Counted from the first letter of the stretch, positions 1 through 8,835 are shown. The stretch: DNA of 64,000 bases from Roseibium algicola (GCF_001999245.1 NZ_CP019630.1:1426001-1490000), one strand, 5' to 3'. A program made the numbers and translations. Notes: generated by a model from the letters alone, not told the origin.

Positions 1-420
1 GAAGAAGGCATCGTCCCGGGTGGCGGTACCGCTCTGCTGCGCGCCAAGAAGGCAGTCGAAGGCCTGGCCTCCGACAACGCCGACATCGCAGCTGGTATCA
101 AGATCGTCCTGCGCGCTCTGGAAGCTCCGATCCGTCAGATCGCTGAAAACGCTGGTGTCGAAGGCTCCATCGTTGTTGGCAAGATCCAGGAAAACGACGA
201 TCCGTCCTTCGGCTTCAACGCTCAGACCGAACAGTTCGTCAACATGATCGAAGCTGGCATCATCGACCCGACCAAGGTTGTCCGTACTGCTCTGCAGGAC
301 GCAGCTTCCGTCGCTGGTCTGCTGATCACCACCGAAGCCATGGTTGCTGAACTGCCGAAGAAAGACGCTCCGGCAATGCCGGGCGGCGACATGGGCGGCA
401 TGGGCGGCATGGGCTTCTAA
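1..420 (+). CDS. groEL: Chaperonin GroEL, C-terminal part (5' truncated by window)
   Basis: This is the last 139 codons of the 60 kDa chaperonin, which folds proteins in the cytosol as a 14-mer with GroES. The frame is open from base 1. It begins with the [12 protein letters not shown] segment of the second equatorial domain, and the glycine-rich nucleotide-binding stretch is intact. It ends with the flexible GGMGGMGF tail typical of bacterial GroEL. The start and most of the protein lie upstream of the window. A strong hairpin terminator follows 30 bases after the stop. Identification is secure; which groEL copy it is (rhizobia often have several) cannot be told from this fragment. Confidence 0.97.
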   Translation, partial: EEGIVPGGGTALLRAKKAVEGLASDNADIAAGIKIVLRALEAPIRQIAENAGVEGSIVVGKIQENDDPSFGFNAQTEQFVNMIEAGIIDPTKVVRTALQDAASVAGLLITTEAMVAELPKKDAPAMPGGDMGGMGGMGF

Positions 421-450
421 GAAGCCCAAAGCTCACAAGCTTTGCAGAAA

Positions 451-476
451 GGGCGGTCTTCGGACCGCCCTTTTTT
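451..476 (+). terminator. Rho-independent terminator of groEL
   Basis: An 8-bp GC stem (GGGCGGTC/GACCGCCC) around a TTCG tetraloop is followed at once by six T residues. It lies 30 bases past the groEL stop, so it ends the groES-groEL transcript. Confidence 0.95.
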
Positions 477-549
477 CTTGGCCGCCCATCATCTCATGCT
501 TGTGCCGCCTCGCGGCACGGGCTTCTAAGAACCTCATAGCGTCAACGAT

Positions 550-1110
550 TCAGCTTGCTGCGAACGCGGCCATCCGGACTCCGCAAACGATCATCAGCAA
601 AAGTCCGGCTATGACAGAAATCACTCCAACCGCAATTGCGTGAAGCCATTGGCTTGCCGCTTTCGACAAGTAAAAAGCATCGTGATTACCCCGGACAGGA
701 CCCAAAGGCGACCTTGGTGACTGTTTCCAACCATTTGTCTTCAGACTAATTTTGGTGACCGGAAAATCCGTCCGATCGAACCTTGATCCGGACTGGATAG
801 CAAGTTGGTCGGCAAAACCTGAATTTTCGTAGACAGGAATTATATCGGGCGCTGGATAGTTTTCGCTGACGCCGGCACCTAATGCTTTCAGGCCGAAACC
901 GGAAAGTAAAAACGATATCAATACAAATCGTCTTACCTGCCGCAGAATACGGTAGACATATTTTTTGCTCTTACTTGAGTGGCCGTTCGCTGCCGCTTCC
1001 CCCAAATATGCCCCCTTACAAAGCCCGTTCCTCAATACAAATGTTGAAGGAATCGAGCCAGCTAAACCATAGGTGTAGATTTCCTGGCTCGAATTCAATC
1101 GGAAGTGCAA
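550..1110 (-). CDS. Hypothetical low-GC membrane protein
   Basis: A 186-residue reading frame with no recognised family. Two hydrophobic stretches are visible: one around residues 62-80 (FVLISFLLSGF), which could be a late signal anchor, and one near the C-terminus (residues 157-182, GVISVIAGLLLMIV), a probable membrane helix. The middle is polar and contains several prolines and aspartates. The DNA is clearly more AT-rich than the neighbours, suggesting acquired or orphan DNA. The ATG at 1110 lacks a clear ribosome site and the first 55 residues look uncharacteristic, so the real start may be an internal GTG/TTG near the first hydrophobic segment. It is divergent from the lyase gene that follows. 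Confidence 0.5.
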   Translation of the reverse strand: MHFRLNSSQEIYTYGLAGSIPSTFVLRNGLCKGAYLGEAAANGHSSKSKKYVYRILRQVRRFVLISFLLSGFGLKALGAGVSENYPAPDIIPVYENSGFADQLAIQSGSRFDRTDFPVTKISLKTNGWKQSPRSPLGPVRGNHDAFYLSKAASQWLHAIAVGVISVIAGLLLMIVCGVRMAAFAAS

Positions 1111-1223
1111 GATTTCAGATTTAGAACGACCTTCCGTTCAACCAAGCGGCGCACTTGCCCTTCTTGCTACCTCTGTGTTTTCATATCGGTCCAAGATAGC
1201 CCTGCTCTTCGCGCATCCTTCAA

Positions 1224-2015
1224 ATGTCCAGCCCAGCCAATGTCTTTCGAGAACTGCACGAGACCGGGTGCTTTATCGTGCCCAATCCGTGGGATGCCGT
1301 ATCCGCCAGGCTGTTGGTGCACTGCGGCTTCAAGGCACTGGCCACCACGTCGTCGGGATATGCCTTCACGACAGGCCGGCGCGATAGTTCCCGGCAAATT
1401 TCCGGACAGGAAGCAATCGACCACGCATCGGCATTGTCCCGTGCAACTGGCCTTCCCGTCACGCTGGACGGAGAAGACTGTTTTGCAGACACACCGGAAG
1501 GTGTCGCGGAGACGGTCGCACGTGCCGTGAAAGCCGGGCTTGCCGGCATCTCTATAGAAGACCGGGACACGTCCAATCCCGGTCACATAAGACCATATTC
1601 CGAAGCTCTCGAGCGCGTTCACGCCGCTGTCTTGGAGGCCCGGAAATCCGGGATCGTGCTGACGGCTCGCGCCGATGGTCTTGGCAAGGGAGCCTATGAT
1701 CTTGATGAGGTTCTTCGCCGTCTGTCCGCTTTTGCCGAAGCAGGGGCAGACGTCGTCTACGCCCCGGGCCTACCTGATCTTGAAGCCATACGGACGGTCT
1801 GCGCATCGGTACCTGTTCCGGTCAACCATGTCATCGGGCAAGGTGCAACGGGCCTGTCCTTCGACCAACTCGCAGACGCTGGCGTGCGGCGGATCAGTCT
1901 TGGCGGATCATTTACCCGCGCGGCCCTCAATGCGATCAATACACTGGGTCAAACCATCGCCGCGGGAGATTTTACCAGCCTTGATGCTGCTCCCGCCTGG
2001 TCAAGGCTTTGTTAG
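1224..2015 (+). CDS. Isocitrate lyase / PEP mutase superfamily protein
   Basis: 263 residues forming a single alpha/beta-barrel of the isocitrate lyase/phosphoenolpyruvate mutase superfamily, enzymes that make or break C-C or P-C bonds of 2-oxo acids using Mg2+. Visible family features are the N-terminal NPWDAVSAR segment, the TTSSGYA loop, the DGED metal-binding segment near residue 82, ISIEDR around residue 111, TARADG near 148, and VNHVIGQG near 200. The length is typical of the small oxaloacetate decarboxylase/PEP-mutase-like subgroup. Substrate cannot be decided from sequence alone. The ATG at 1224 is the first in frame. No partner gene is obvious; it stands alone between two divergent or unrelated genes. 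Confidence 0.85.
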   Translation: MSSPANVFRELHETGCFIVPNPWDAVSARLLVHCGFKALATTSSGYAFTTGRRDSSRQISGQEAIDHASALSRATGLPVTLDGEDCFADTPEGVAETVARAVKAGLAGISIEDRDTSNPGHIRPYSEALERVHAAVLEARKSGIVLTARADGLGKGAYDLDEVLRRLSAFAEAGADVVYAPGLPDLEAIRTVCASVPVPVNHVIGQGATGLSFDQLADAGVRRISLGGSFTRAALNAINTLGQTIAAGDFTSLDAAPAWSRLC

Positions 2016-2066
2016 ATGCCAAAGCCCAACACCCGCCTCGCCCGGCGACAGATCAGGGCCGCGAGA

Positions 2067-2095
2067 TTGACAACATACCAACTGGTCGGTATCTT
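2067..2095 (+). promoter_or_regulatory. Promoter with embedded TetR-type palindrome, upstream of yceI gene
   Basis: A consensus -35 TTGACA (2067-2072) and a -10 TATCTT (2090-2095) are separated by 17 bases. An 18-bp palindrome ATACCAACTGGTCGGTAT (2075-2092) with 14 of 18 symmetric positions sits between and over them. That geometry suits a repressor of the TetR family. No tetR gene is present in the window. The leader to the YceI start would be about 120 bases. Confidence 0.6.
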
Positions 2096-2220
2096 TTGAT
2101 TGCCTGGTGGCCGATCGGCAAGACCACTGGCTATGGCCACATGTAATTCAGCCACGGCTGCACCTGAAATCGGCCTGAACACACCGCTGTTTCCAACTAC
2201 CGGTCAATAGAGGAACCACT

Positions 2221-2895
2221 ATGCCACTGTCCCCGGGACTTCGTTTTCTGTCTGTACTTTGCGGTGTCGCAGCGGTGCTGTTGCCATCACGTGCTGCAAA
2301 TGCAGGTGACGCCGCGACAGCTCTACCGGCAGGCGGTTACAAGATCGACAAATTCCATTCGACGCTCGTCTTCCGGGCAAATCACCTCGGCTTTTCGTAC
2401 TACAGCGCATCCTTTGCTGACTTTGACGCCGCGCTGGAACTCGATCCCGCTGATCCGGCCAACGCCAGCCTGAGCGTCGACATAAACGTCGCATCCCTGC
2501 ATCTGACAGCAACGCCACCCGATGGCTTTCGAGACATGCTGCTTGGCCCGGACTGGCTGAATGCAGGAGATCACCCGAAGATCACCTATCGATCGACCAG
2601 CATTGAACTGACCGGCGCTGAAACTGCCGTCGTGACAGGCGACCTGTCATTCAGGGGAGAAACGCGGCCAGTTGAGCTCGACGTGCGTTTCAACGGCGGT
2701 TATCCGGGCCTGGCGGTTTACGACCCACAGGCTCGGATCGGATTTTCCGCAACAGGTACGCTGAGAAGGTCCGATTTCGGCATGTCCTACGGACTTCCGC
2801 CAGAAGGCTCCAACCTCGGGGTGGGGGATGATGTTGAGTTCGTTATCGAAACGGAGTTCAGCGGCCCACCACTGAAAGAGGCTGAAGCGCAGTAG
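2221..2895 (+). CDS. YceI family periplasmic protein
   Basis: A 224-residue exported protein of the YceI family, lipocalin-like barrels that bind isoprenoid or polyisoprenoid lipids in the periplasm. Residues 1-28 form a Sec signal peptide ending at an ANA-G site. The mature part carries the family pattern: GGYKIDKFHSTLVFRANHLGFS near the N-terminus, DINVASLHL, a central PKITYRSTSIE strand, a GDLSFRGETRPVELDV segment and a terminal GDDVEFVIE strand. An AGAGGAA ribosome site lies just before the ATG. The upstream promoter carries a TetR-like operator, suggesting induction by a small molecule. A following small membrane-protein gene starts about 100 bases downstream. Confidence 0.92.
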   Translation: MPLSPGLRFLSVLCGVAAVLLPSRAANAGDAATALPAGGYKIDKFHSTLVFRANHLGFSYYSASFADFDAALELDPADPANASLSVDINVASLHLTATPPDGFRDMLLGPDWLNAGDHPKITYRSTSIELTGAETAVVTGDLSFRGETRPVELDVRFNGGYPGLAVYDPQARIGFSATGTLRRSDFGMSYGLPPEGSNLGVGDDVEFVIETEFSGPPLKEAEAQ

Positions 2896-2998
2896 TCCGG
2901 TCAGCATCCGTTCTTCATGCGTGACCGTTTCACACGGTTTTCGGAACCTTAGCCGCCTCTGACGGTTTTCTTCCTAGAATTGAACCATGGAGGGACCG

Positions 2999-3202
2999 AT
3001 GGCACAGAGTATGCGACAGACTGCGTCAGACCAGTATGAGAATGCCGATCAACTCAACAGGACGATCGCCCAGGATGCCCAGACCGATCAGGAACTGGAA
3101 TCCCAGGTTCCCCCGGTTTCCAGATATGGCACCATCTGGCGGGTCGCAGCGGTGATCATCCTGCTGCTGGCATTGCTGACTTCGGTCGTCTTCCTGGCCT
3201 GA
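2999..3202 (+). CDS. Small single-pass membrane protein
   Basis: 67 residues, unknown family. The N-terminal two thirds is polar, rich in Gln, Asp and Glu (SMRQTASDQYENADQ...). The last 20 residues are a hydrophobic helix (VAAVIILLLALLTSVVFLA) ending at the C-terminus, a tail-anchor-like topology. An upstream in-frame ATG exists at 2987, but the GGAGGG at 2989-2994 sits at the proper distance from the ATG at 2999, so the shorter form is preferred. The gene may be read through from the yceI gene. It is probably real because of the ribosome site and clear topology, but no function can be proposed. Confidence 0.65.
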   Translation: MAQSMRQTASDQYENADQLNRTIAQDAQTDQELESQVPPVSRYGTIWRVAAVIILLLALLTSVVFLA

Positions 3203-3219
3203 TCAACACCGTTTCACGT

Positions 3220-3924
3220 TTAGTCGCGCGAGGGAATGTTGACCGCCTTCTGGCTTGCCGGACGGCTCATGCAGGTGTCGACCCAGCGAACCACATTGGT
3301 GTGGGACGCGAAGTCGGTCACCTCGCCGGCCTCGTAGAAGCCGTTGAGATTTCGCGCCCAGGGCCAGCAGGCCATGTCTGCAACGGTATAGTCACTCCCC
3401 ATGATGAAATCGCGCCCATCCAGCTGCCGGTCCAGAACGCCAAGCAGGCGTTTCGTCTCGTCCCGGTATCGCTCGAAGGGCCGACGGTCTTCATAGTCCC
3501 GGCCCGCGAACTTGTGGAAGAAGCCCAACTGACCCGCCATCGGGCCAAATCCACCCATCTGCCACATCAGCCACTGCAGCGTTTCGGCGCGCCTTGCCGG
3601 CTCCTGCGGCAGGAACTTGCCCGACTTTTCCGCCAGATAAATCAGGATCGCGCCGGATTCCCACAAAGGCAGCGGCTCGCCGCCTGGGCCGTGCGGATCG
3701 ATGATTGCCGGGATCTTGTTGTTCGGATTGAGCGACAGGAATTCCGGGCTCAACTGGTCATTGCTGCCGAAATCGACCACATGCGGCTCATATGGCAGGC
3801 CCGTTTCTTCCAGCATCGCCGAAACCTTGATGCCGTTGGGCGTCGGCAGCGAATAGAGCTGAATACGGTCAGCGTGTTTGGCAGGCCATTTGCGGGAGAT
3901 CTCGAAGTCAGACAGATCGGTCAT
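3220..3924 (-). CDS. Glutathione S-transferase, Nu-class (YfcG/YghU-like)
   Basis: 234 residues with the two-domain GST layout: thioredoxin-like N-terminal domain to about residue 105 and an all-helical C-terminal domain. The segment LPTPNGIKVSAMLEE contains the TPNG-K signature of the Nu class, whose E. coli members YfcG and YghU act as glutathione- or disulfide-bond reductases. NPNNKIPAIID and the LWESGAILIYLAEK glutathione-binding segment are present. The C-terminal DYTVADMACWPW matches the GST N-capping box. It acts in the cytosol. It is convergent with the preceding small membrane protein and unrelated to slyX downstream. Confidence 0.9.
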   Translation of the reverse strand: MTDLSDFEISRKWPAKHADRIQLYSLPTPNGIKVSAMLEETGLPYEPHVVDFGSNDQLSPEFLSLNPNNKIPAIIDPHGPGGEPLPLWESGAILIYLAEKSGKFLPQEPARRAETLQWLMWQMGGFGPMAGQLGFFHKFAGRDYEDRRPFERYRDETKRLLGVLDRQLDGRDFIMGSDYTVADMACWPWARNLNGFYEAGEVTDFASHTNVVRWVDTCMSRPASQKAVNIPSRD

Positions 3925-4124
3925 GTAGCCCTCGTTGGGGATTGCAGGTCCCGACCCCTGTCAGGATTACGCATAGATATAGCGCAGCTTCGCGCGGCGC
4001 AAACTCACAGTCCGCTAACAATGAGAGTTGGTGTTTCCCTGCCGCCGCAATATACCTGCCTCGACAGACATCGGGCGGGTGCCGAAAGAAGCCACATAGC
4101 CCCAGGACGACGCAGGAGACACCC

Positions 4125-4337
4125 ATGGCGGACGACAAAGAAGCGCGAATTGAGAAGCTCGAGATCGATCTCGCCCATGCGCTCAACACCATTGATGAAC
4201 TGAATACGGTCGTCTTCGATCAGGGACGCCAGCTTGACAGGCTCAACCGGCTCGTCACCAACATGACAGACCAGGTCACGGAACTGATGGAGAACGTTCT
4301 GCCCGGCCACCAGATTGAAAAGCCGCCGCATTACTGA
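4125..4337 (+). CDS. slyX: SlyX family protein
   Basis: 70 residues, the usual length of SlyX, a small coiled-coil protein of unknown biochemical role. The sequence is a continuous heptad-like helix (IEKLEIDLAHALNTIDELNTVV) ending in a short PPHY tail characteristic of the family. A CAGGAG ribosome site precedes the ATG at 4125. An in-frame upstream extension is open but reads as noncoding. The 200 bases upstream, divergent from the GST gene, carry no other gene. Confidence 0.9.
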   Translation: MADDKEARIEKLEIDLAHALNTIDELNTVVFDQGRQLDRLNRLVTNMTDQVTELMENVLPGHQIEKPPHY

Positions 4338-4479
4338 TCTTCGACGAGGGCGTCACCTGATCGCGCTCTTGAGGCACACGTCTGGCCAGCCTTTGCGCGC
4401 TGGCATCCTCGTTTGATCCAGGCCATGGCGTTCCTCGCTCGAAACGTTATTGTGGCGGCAGATCCGGCAAGGGTGTGCC

Positions 4480-5493
4480 ATGCGCTTTTTAAAACTTTTG
4501 ATATTTGTTCTGCTGATCGCGGGAGCCGTCGCGGGCTCACTTTGGTGGTTCAAGAAACCGCCGGAAGTGCAGACCGTGATGCCGACGACCGGGCGGGCGG
4601 CCGAAGTGGTCTATGCCACCGCAGTCGTTGAACCCGTCCGATGGGCGAAGGTTACCAGCATCATCCGCGAGCGGATCGTCTCGCTGTGCGGCTGCGAGGG
4701 TGACCAGGTCCAGAAAGGCGACCAGCTGGCGGAACTGGACAGCGGCGATGCCCGTGCGACGCTTGCCGAACTGGAAGCCCGCCAGGAGCTGGCACAATCC
4801 GACAAGGAACGTGCGCTGCAACTGCTGGAACGCCGCGTCGTCAGCCAGCAGGTTTACGACAAGGCCCAGAACGAACTGATCCGCATCAACGCCATCACCG
4901 CGGCCCAGAAGGAACGGCTGCGCGACTATGTCATCGTGGCGCCCATGGACGGCATGGTTCTGAGGGCGGACGGGTCGGTGGGGGAAGTTGCCGAACCCGG
5001 TGAAATTCTCTTCTGGATCGGTCAGCCTTCTCCCCTTCAACTGGTGGCGGAAGTCAACGAGGAGGACATTCCCAAGGTCGCCAAGGGTCACAAGGCCCTG
5101 ATCCGTGCAGATGCCTTTCCAGGCAAGGAACTGACGGCGGAAGTTGCCAGCATCACTCCGAAAGGCGATCCGGTGCTGAAGAACTACCGGGTCTATCTCG
5201 ATCTCCCGGAAGACACGCCGCTGCGCATCGGCATGACTGCCGAGATCAATATCGTCACCTCGGAGAAGGACGACGCGCTGCTTCTGCCGACCGCGGCCTT
5301 CGACGGCTCGAAACTGCTGACGCTGGATGGGGATAACAAAATCGTTCTGCTGGAGGTCGAAACCGGGATCAAGGGCACCCGCGCCACGGAAGTGCTGAAG
5401 GGGATCACCGGAGATAACCGGGTCGTCTTTCCCTATAACCCGGATCTGGCAGAAGGACAGAAGGTCAGGCCGGTTCCCGGAGACAGCAAATAA
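4480..5493 (+). CDS. ABC exporter periplasmic adaptor (HlyD/MacA family)
   Basis: A membrane-fusion protein of 337 residues that would bridge the inner-membrane ABC exporter encoded next to an outer-membrane channel. An N-terminal membrane anchor (LKLLIFVLLIAGAVAG) is followed by half of a lipoyl-like domain (GDQVQKGDQLAELDSG), a helical hairpin (ARQELAQSDKERALQLLE...), the second lipoyl half (VIVAPMDGMVL) and beta-barrel domains. The first lipoyl half has an unusual Cys-Gly-Cys just before GDQV. A TTG 30 bases upstream is in frame, but the ATG at 4480 directly precedes the membrane anchor. The stop codon overlaps the next start by one base, so the three genes to 7474 form one operon. Confidence 0.88.
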   Translation: MRFLKLLIFVLLIAGAVAGSLWWFKKPPEVQTVMPTTGRAAEVVYATAVVEPVRWAKVTSIIRERIVSLCGCEGDQVQKGDQLAELDSGDARATLAELEARQELAQSDKERALQLLERRVVSQQVYDKAQNELIRINAITAAQKERLRDYVIVAPMDGMVLRADGSVGEVAEPGEILFWIGQPSPLQLVAEVNEEDIPKVAKGHKALIRADAFPGKELTAEVASITPKGDPVLKNYRVYLDLPEDTPLRIGMTAEINIVTSEKDDALLLPTAAFDGSKLLTLDGDNKIVLLEVETGIKGTRATEVLKGITGDNRVVFPYNPDLAEGQKVRPVPGDSK

Positions 5494-6728
5494 TGCTTCT
5501 CCTGCGCATCGCCTCCACCCACATTCGCAACCGCTTGCGCCAGACCATTGTCTCAACGCTTGGCGTTGCACTTGGTGTCGGATTTTCGGTGGCGATGGCG
5601 AGCCTCATGGAAGGGTCTCAGCGGGATTTTACCGCAACACTGATCGACGCCATTCCCCATGTGGAGATCCTGGACGAGCAACGCGCACCGGCGGAACAAC
5701 CGGCCAGTGCAGTCTATGACGCTGTCACCTATCATGGTCTCAGACCGAAGGAAGACCTTCGCGGCATCCGAAATCCGACCGAAGCGCTTGCCTCGCTGCG
5801 CGACTGGGTGAACGGATCGATGGCGCAGCGTCTGAGCGGCCAGGCGGTGCTGCGCTATGCCGGACAGGACATCGGCATGACCCTGGTTGGTGTGGAACCC
5901 AAGCGCGAACTGACCGTCTCCAAGATCGGCGAGGATATGCGCCAGGGCTCCTTCGAGGACCTGGACACGACGTCAAATGGCCTCGTTGTCGGCGACAAGG
6001 CCGCGGAACGGCTGGGGGCGGACCTGGGCGATACCGTGACCCTGACATCCGCAAACGGTGTCGCCAAGCGCTTCAAGATCGTCGGCCTGTTCCACAGCGG
6101 CATCACCACCAGCGACGAAGGGCTTGCCTATGCGCCGTTGAAAGCCGTGCAGATCCTTCTGGAAAAACCGGACGTCATCAATTCGATCGCAATCCACCTA
6201 AATTCCATCGCCGAAGCCAACGCGGTTGCCGCACGGGCCGAGCGGCAGCTCGGCTACAAGGCGGTTTCCTGGGAAGAGGCCAACGAGGGGCTGATGGAGG
6301 CCTTCTTCGTACGCAACGTGATCATGTACACGGTTGTCGGGGCCATTCTGGTGGTAGCCGGCTTCGGCATCTTCAACATCGTCTCGACGATCGTGCACGA
6401 AAAGGCGCGTGATATCGCGATCCTGAAGTCACTGGGATTTCCGGAAGTCGATATTCAGCAGATCTTCGTGCTTGAAGGGCTGGTGATCGGTATCCTAGGC
6501 GCTATTGCAGGTTCGGCGCTCGGCTTCGGACTGTCGAGCTATCTCGCGTCGGTCAAATTCGAATTTACCCAGGACGTGGAGATGACCCACCTGCCGATCT
6601 ATTTTTCCGCCCTGCACTACATCATAGCCTGCCTGTTGGCGCTGTTTTCATCCGGGATCGCCGGCTACATTCCCGCCAGGAAAGCCGCCCGGCTCAATCC
6701 TGTCGACATTATCCGAGGGGCGACATGA
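5493..6728 (+). CDS. ABC exporter permease, FtsX/MacB-LolC type
   Basis: 411 residues with one N-terminal membrane helix (residues 20-40), a large periplasmic domain (about 50-260) and three C-terminal helices, the topology of MacB/LolC/FtsX-family permeases with a separate ATPase. The C-terminal block contains GFGIFNIVSTIVHEKARDIAILKSLGF, whose EKxxDIAILKSLG part is the conserved coupling motif that meets the ATPase. The ending PARKAARLNPVDIIRG is also diagnostic. It overlaps the adaptor stop by one base and the ATPase start by four, so translation is coupled. Such systems move lipids, glycolipids or peptides across the envelope; the substrate here is unknown. Confidence 0.9.
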   Translation: MLLLRIASTHIRNRLRQTIVSTLGVALGVGFSVAMASLMEGSQRDFTATLIDAIPHVEILDEQRAPAEQPASAVYDAVTYHGLRPKEDLRGIRNPTEALASLRDWVNGSMAQRLSGQAVLRYAGQDIGMTLVGVEPKRELTVSKIGEDMRQGSFEDLDTTSNGLVVGDKAAERLGADLGDTVTLTSANGVAKRFKIVGLFHSGITTSDEGLAYAPLKAVQILLEKPDVINSIAIHLNSIAEANAVAARAERQLGYKAVSWEEANEGLMEAFFVRNVIMYTVVGAILVVAGFGIFNIVSTIVHEKARDIAILKSLGFPEVDIQQIFVLEGLVIGILGAIAGSALGFGLSSYLASVKFEFTQDVEMTHLPIYFSALHYIIACLLALFSSGIAGYIPARKAARLNPVDIIRGAT

Positions 6729-7474
6729 CCCCTTCCCCGGAAAAACAGACGGCTCCCGGCCACGTTCTGCTGGAAGCGAGCAACCTCACCCGCATCCTGC
6801 CGGCCATCGTGCCGGTGACACTGGTACAGGATGTCAGCTTTCAGGTTGGCGAGGCCGAGTTCGTTGCCATTACCGGTCCGTCCGGTTCCGGCAAATCATC
6901 GCTTCTGTATCTGCTTGGCCTTCTGGACAGGCCGACGTCCGGCGAGGTCCGGATAGACGGCCTTCCCACCCATGCGCTGACATCTGCCGAAATGGCGCAT
7001 CTTCGCCTGGAAAAACTCGGCTTCGTCTTCCAGTTTCACTTCCTGCTGCCGGAATTTACCGCACTGGAAAACGTGATGATCCCGATGCAGCGGCTCGGCA
7101 AACGCAGCCCCAAGGCCCAACTCGACCATGCGACGGAGCTTCTGGCGGCGCTGGGTCTGGAAGAGTTTCTTCACCGCCGGCCGGAGCAATTGTCCGGCGG
7201 CCAGCGACAGCGCGTCGCTGTCGCCCGAGCACTTGCCAATTCACCGCAGTTGATCCTTGCTGATGAACCGACCGGCAGTCTCGACAGTGTATCGACGGAA
7301 CAGGTGTTTGAAAGTCTTCAGGCCATTGTGAAGACCGAAAGGACCACCGTCGTCGCCGTTACCCATGATATCGATCTCGCCGACAGGATGGACCGGCGTA
7401 TCCACCTGGTCGACGGCCGCATCGATTACGACCGGCACCACCAAAGGGAAGAAGCACCCGGCTTGGGCGCTTAA
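6725..7474 (+). CDS. ABC exporter ATP-binding protein (LolD/MacB type)
   Basis: 249 residues, a complete ABC ATPase. Walker A is GPSGSGKSS near residue 57, the Q-loop is FVFQFHFLL, the signature is [15 protein letters not shown], Walker B is [12 protein letters not shown], and the switch histidine is in AVTHD. The EPTGSLD form is typical of the LolD/MacB/FtsE class that pairs with FtsX-type permeases. The start ATG overlaps the permease stop (ATGA). With the adaptor and permease it makes a tripartite exporter like MacAB or cyanobacterial DevBCA. There is no outer-membrane channel gene nearby, so a TolC homologue elsewhere is expected. Confidence 0.95.
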   Translation: MTPSPEKQTAPGHVLLEASNLTRILPAIVPVTLVQDVSFQVGEAEFVAITGPSGSGKSSLLYLLGLLDRPTSGEVRIDGLPTHALTSAEMAHLRLEKLGFVFQFHFLLPEFTALENVMIPMQRLGKRSPKAQLDHATELLAALGLEEFLHRRPEQLSGGQRQRVAVARALANSPQLILADEPTGSLDSVSTEQVFESLQAIVKTERTTVVAVTHDIDLADRMDRRIHLVDGRIDYDRHHQREEAPGLGA

Positions 7475-7502
7475 TTTTCGGCCTAAGTAGCTGGCACCGG
7501 TT

Positions 7503-8192
7503 TCAGGCGACTTGAGGCTCATGCACCGGCTGGACTATCGCCAGCAGCATCAGGAGCGCAACAGGTATCGCAAGCGCCCAGAACCCCATGACGGTCATCA
7601 GGAAACTCGCCAGGAGACCTCCGGCCGCGAAGGCCATCAGGACGAAGGCCTGGTGACGGATCCGGGAGCGGCTGTCGGGCCGCGTTTCGGGATGCGTGAA
7701 ATAGTCGGCGATGCCGAGCACAAGCTTCAGCGTATTGCCGGTCATGATGGTCGTGGGAACATGCCTGTTGAGCAGGGTCAGCATGATGACGTTCTGCAAC
7801 GACATGGCCACGGTCGAAAACCCGACTGCCGTCAGAGTGACGGCAGACAACGGTCCTCCGGCTGACGGATCTCCAAGACCGGCGACGAACATGAAGCCCG
7901 CCACCAGCAAAGCTTCGAGCGCGAACAGATGCCGGACGGCAATCCTGTTTTTGCGCACCAGTGCAGTGACCGAAACGAACCAGAAGAGCGTCGAACCGAA
8001 GAAAACCGCGAGCACGAAAACCTTCAGAGCCGCGTTTTGCCCCTGGTGAAACACCTCCGTGCACAAGACGACAAGCGTTCCGGTAATGAATGCCGTGAAG
8101 GTGTGAAACAGGCCGAGAATGCAGACCACATCGATGAAGCAGGCACAAAAGGCGAGCAGGATCGGCACCAACGGCCGACTGTGATGCAACAT
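7503..8192 (-). CDS. YoaK/DUF1275 family membrane protein
   Basis: About 229 residues with six hydrophobic segments, fitting the DUF1275 (YoaK) family of inner-membrane proteins of unknown function. Characteristic parts are the first helix with a FIDVV motif, a TAFITGTLV segment, and later IMTGNTLKLVLGIAD, where the repeated TGN/TGT pattern marks an internal duplication. Family members begin close to the first helix, so the ATG at 8192 (MLHHSRP) is chosen; in-frame ATGs at 8279 and 8246 and a TTG near 8204 with a GGGAG before it are possible alternatives. No operon partner. Confidence 0.82.
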   Translation of the reverse strand: MLHHSRPLVPILLAFCACFIDVVCILGLFHTFTAFITGTLVVLCTEVFHQGQNAALKVFVLAVFFGSTLFWFVSVTALVRKNRIAVRHLFALEALLVAGFMFVAGLGDPSAGGPLSAVTLTAVGFSTVAMSLQNVIMLTLLNRHVPTTIMTGNTLKLVLGIADYFTHPETRPDSRSRIRHQAFVLMAFAAGGLLASFLMTVMGFWALAIPVALLMLLAIVQPVHEPQVA

Positions 8193-8443
8193 GGATCGGT
8201 CCAATTGCGGAGCTCCCGAGCTAGTCCTTTCAGGAAGATGTGCCATGCACTGGCGGACTTGCCAAGCCGGATTGGACATGGCATAAGCGCGCCATCATCA
8301 AGAGAAGGGCTGGCGCCCTCGCCAACCTGCCATTCCGGGCAAGGTGGTTTCCGCAACAGGGATGCGGCTGGTCAGACCCTCAACCGAGGCTTTCCGGCAA
8401 CTAAGCGGTTATTTTGCATGCGCCAGTCCTCCTCGGGCAACCG

Positions 8444-8755
8444 ATGGAGGATTTTTTGTCTCAGGACCCTTTTGCCGGACGTGCGGCAGATCTGATCGAG
8501 AACCATGTGGCGGCGAGCTCCAAGCTTGCCGGAACGGATATCTGGTACCAGGCCGCTGAAGACTGCGTGCTGGCGCGGATCAAATCCCTGCGCATCCTGG
8601 GTGGGCTGCCGCGGCACAAGGCGCCGCTCAGCCAGACCGCCCGCACCGAGCGTTTGAAAACACTGCTTCAACTGTGGGCGAACGGCTGCACCTGCGCTGT
8701 CGACGAAGACCTCTTTGCCGATATTCTCAACCGGCACGGACCCGTCAGGCACTGA
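8444..8755 (+). CDS. Small conserved hypothetical protein
   Basis: About 103 residues of unknown function, predicted cytosolic and mostly helical (DLIENHVAASSKLAGTDIWYQAAEDCVLARIKSL, quoted in parts here: residues 15-48 form amphipathic helices). There is no signal peptide or membrane segment. Two cysteines sit in a CTC pair near residue 85. A GGAGG at 8446-8450 lies five bases before an in-frame TTG at 8456, so translation may begin there rather than at the ATG at 8444, which lacks a ribosome site. Codon use matches its neighbours. It is convergent with yciA across a palindromic repeat. Confidence 0.55.
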   Translation: MEDFLSQDPFAGRAADLIENHVAASSKLAGTDIWYQAAEDCVLARIKSLRILGGLPRHKAPLSQTARTERLKTLLQLWANGCTCAVDEDLFADILNRHGPVRH

Positions 8756-8835
8756 CGGGGCGTGCCCCCGTGTGGTGCACAACGTCTGCATTCTGCCAAT
8801 TTCTTTGATACAGGCGTGCTGCAACAACTCGCACT

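Noticed and set aside
2139..2213. A 25-codon frame in the yceI leader
   Set aside because: No ribosome site and no sign of attenuation; judged chance.
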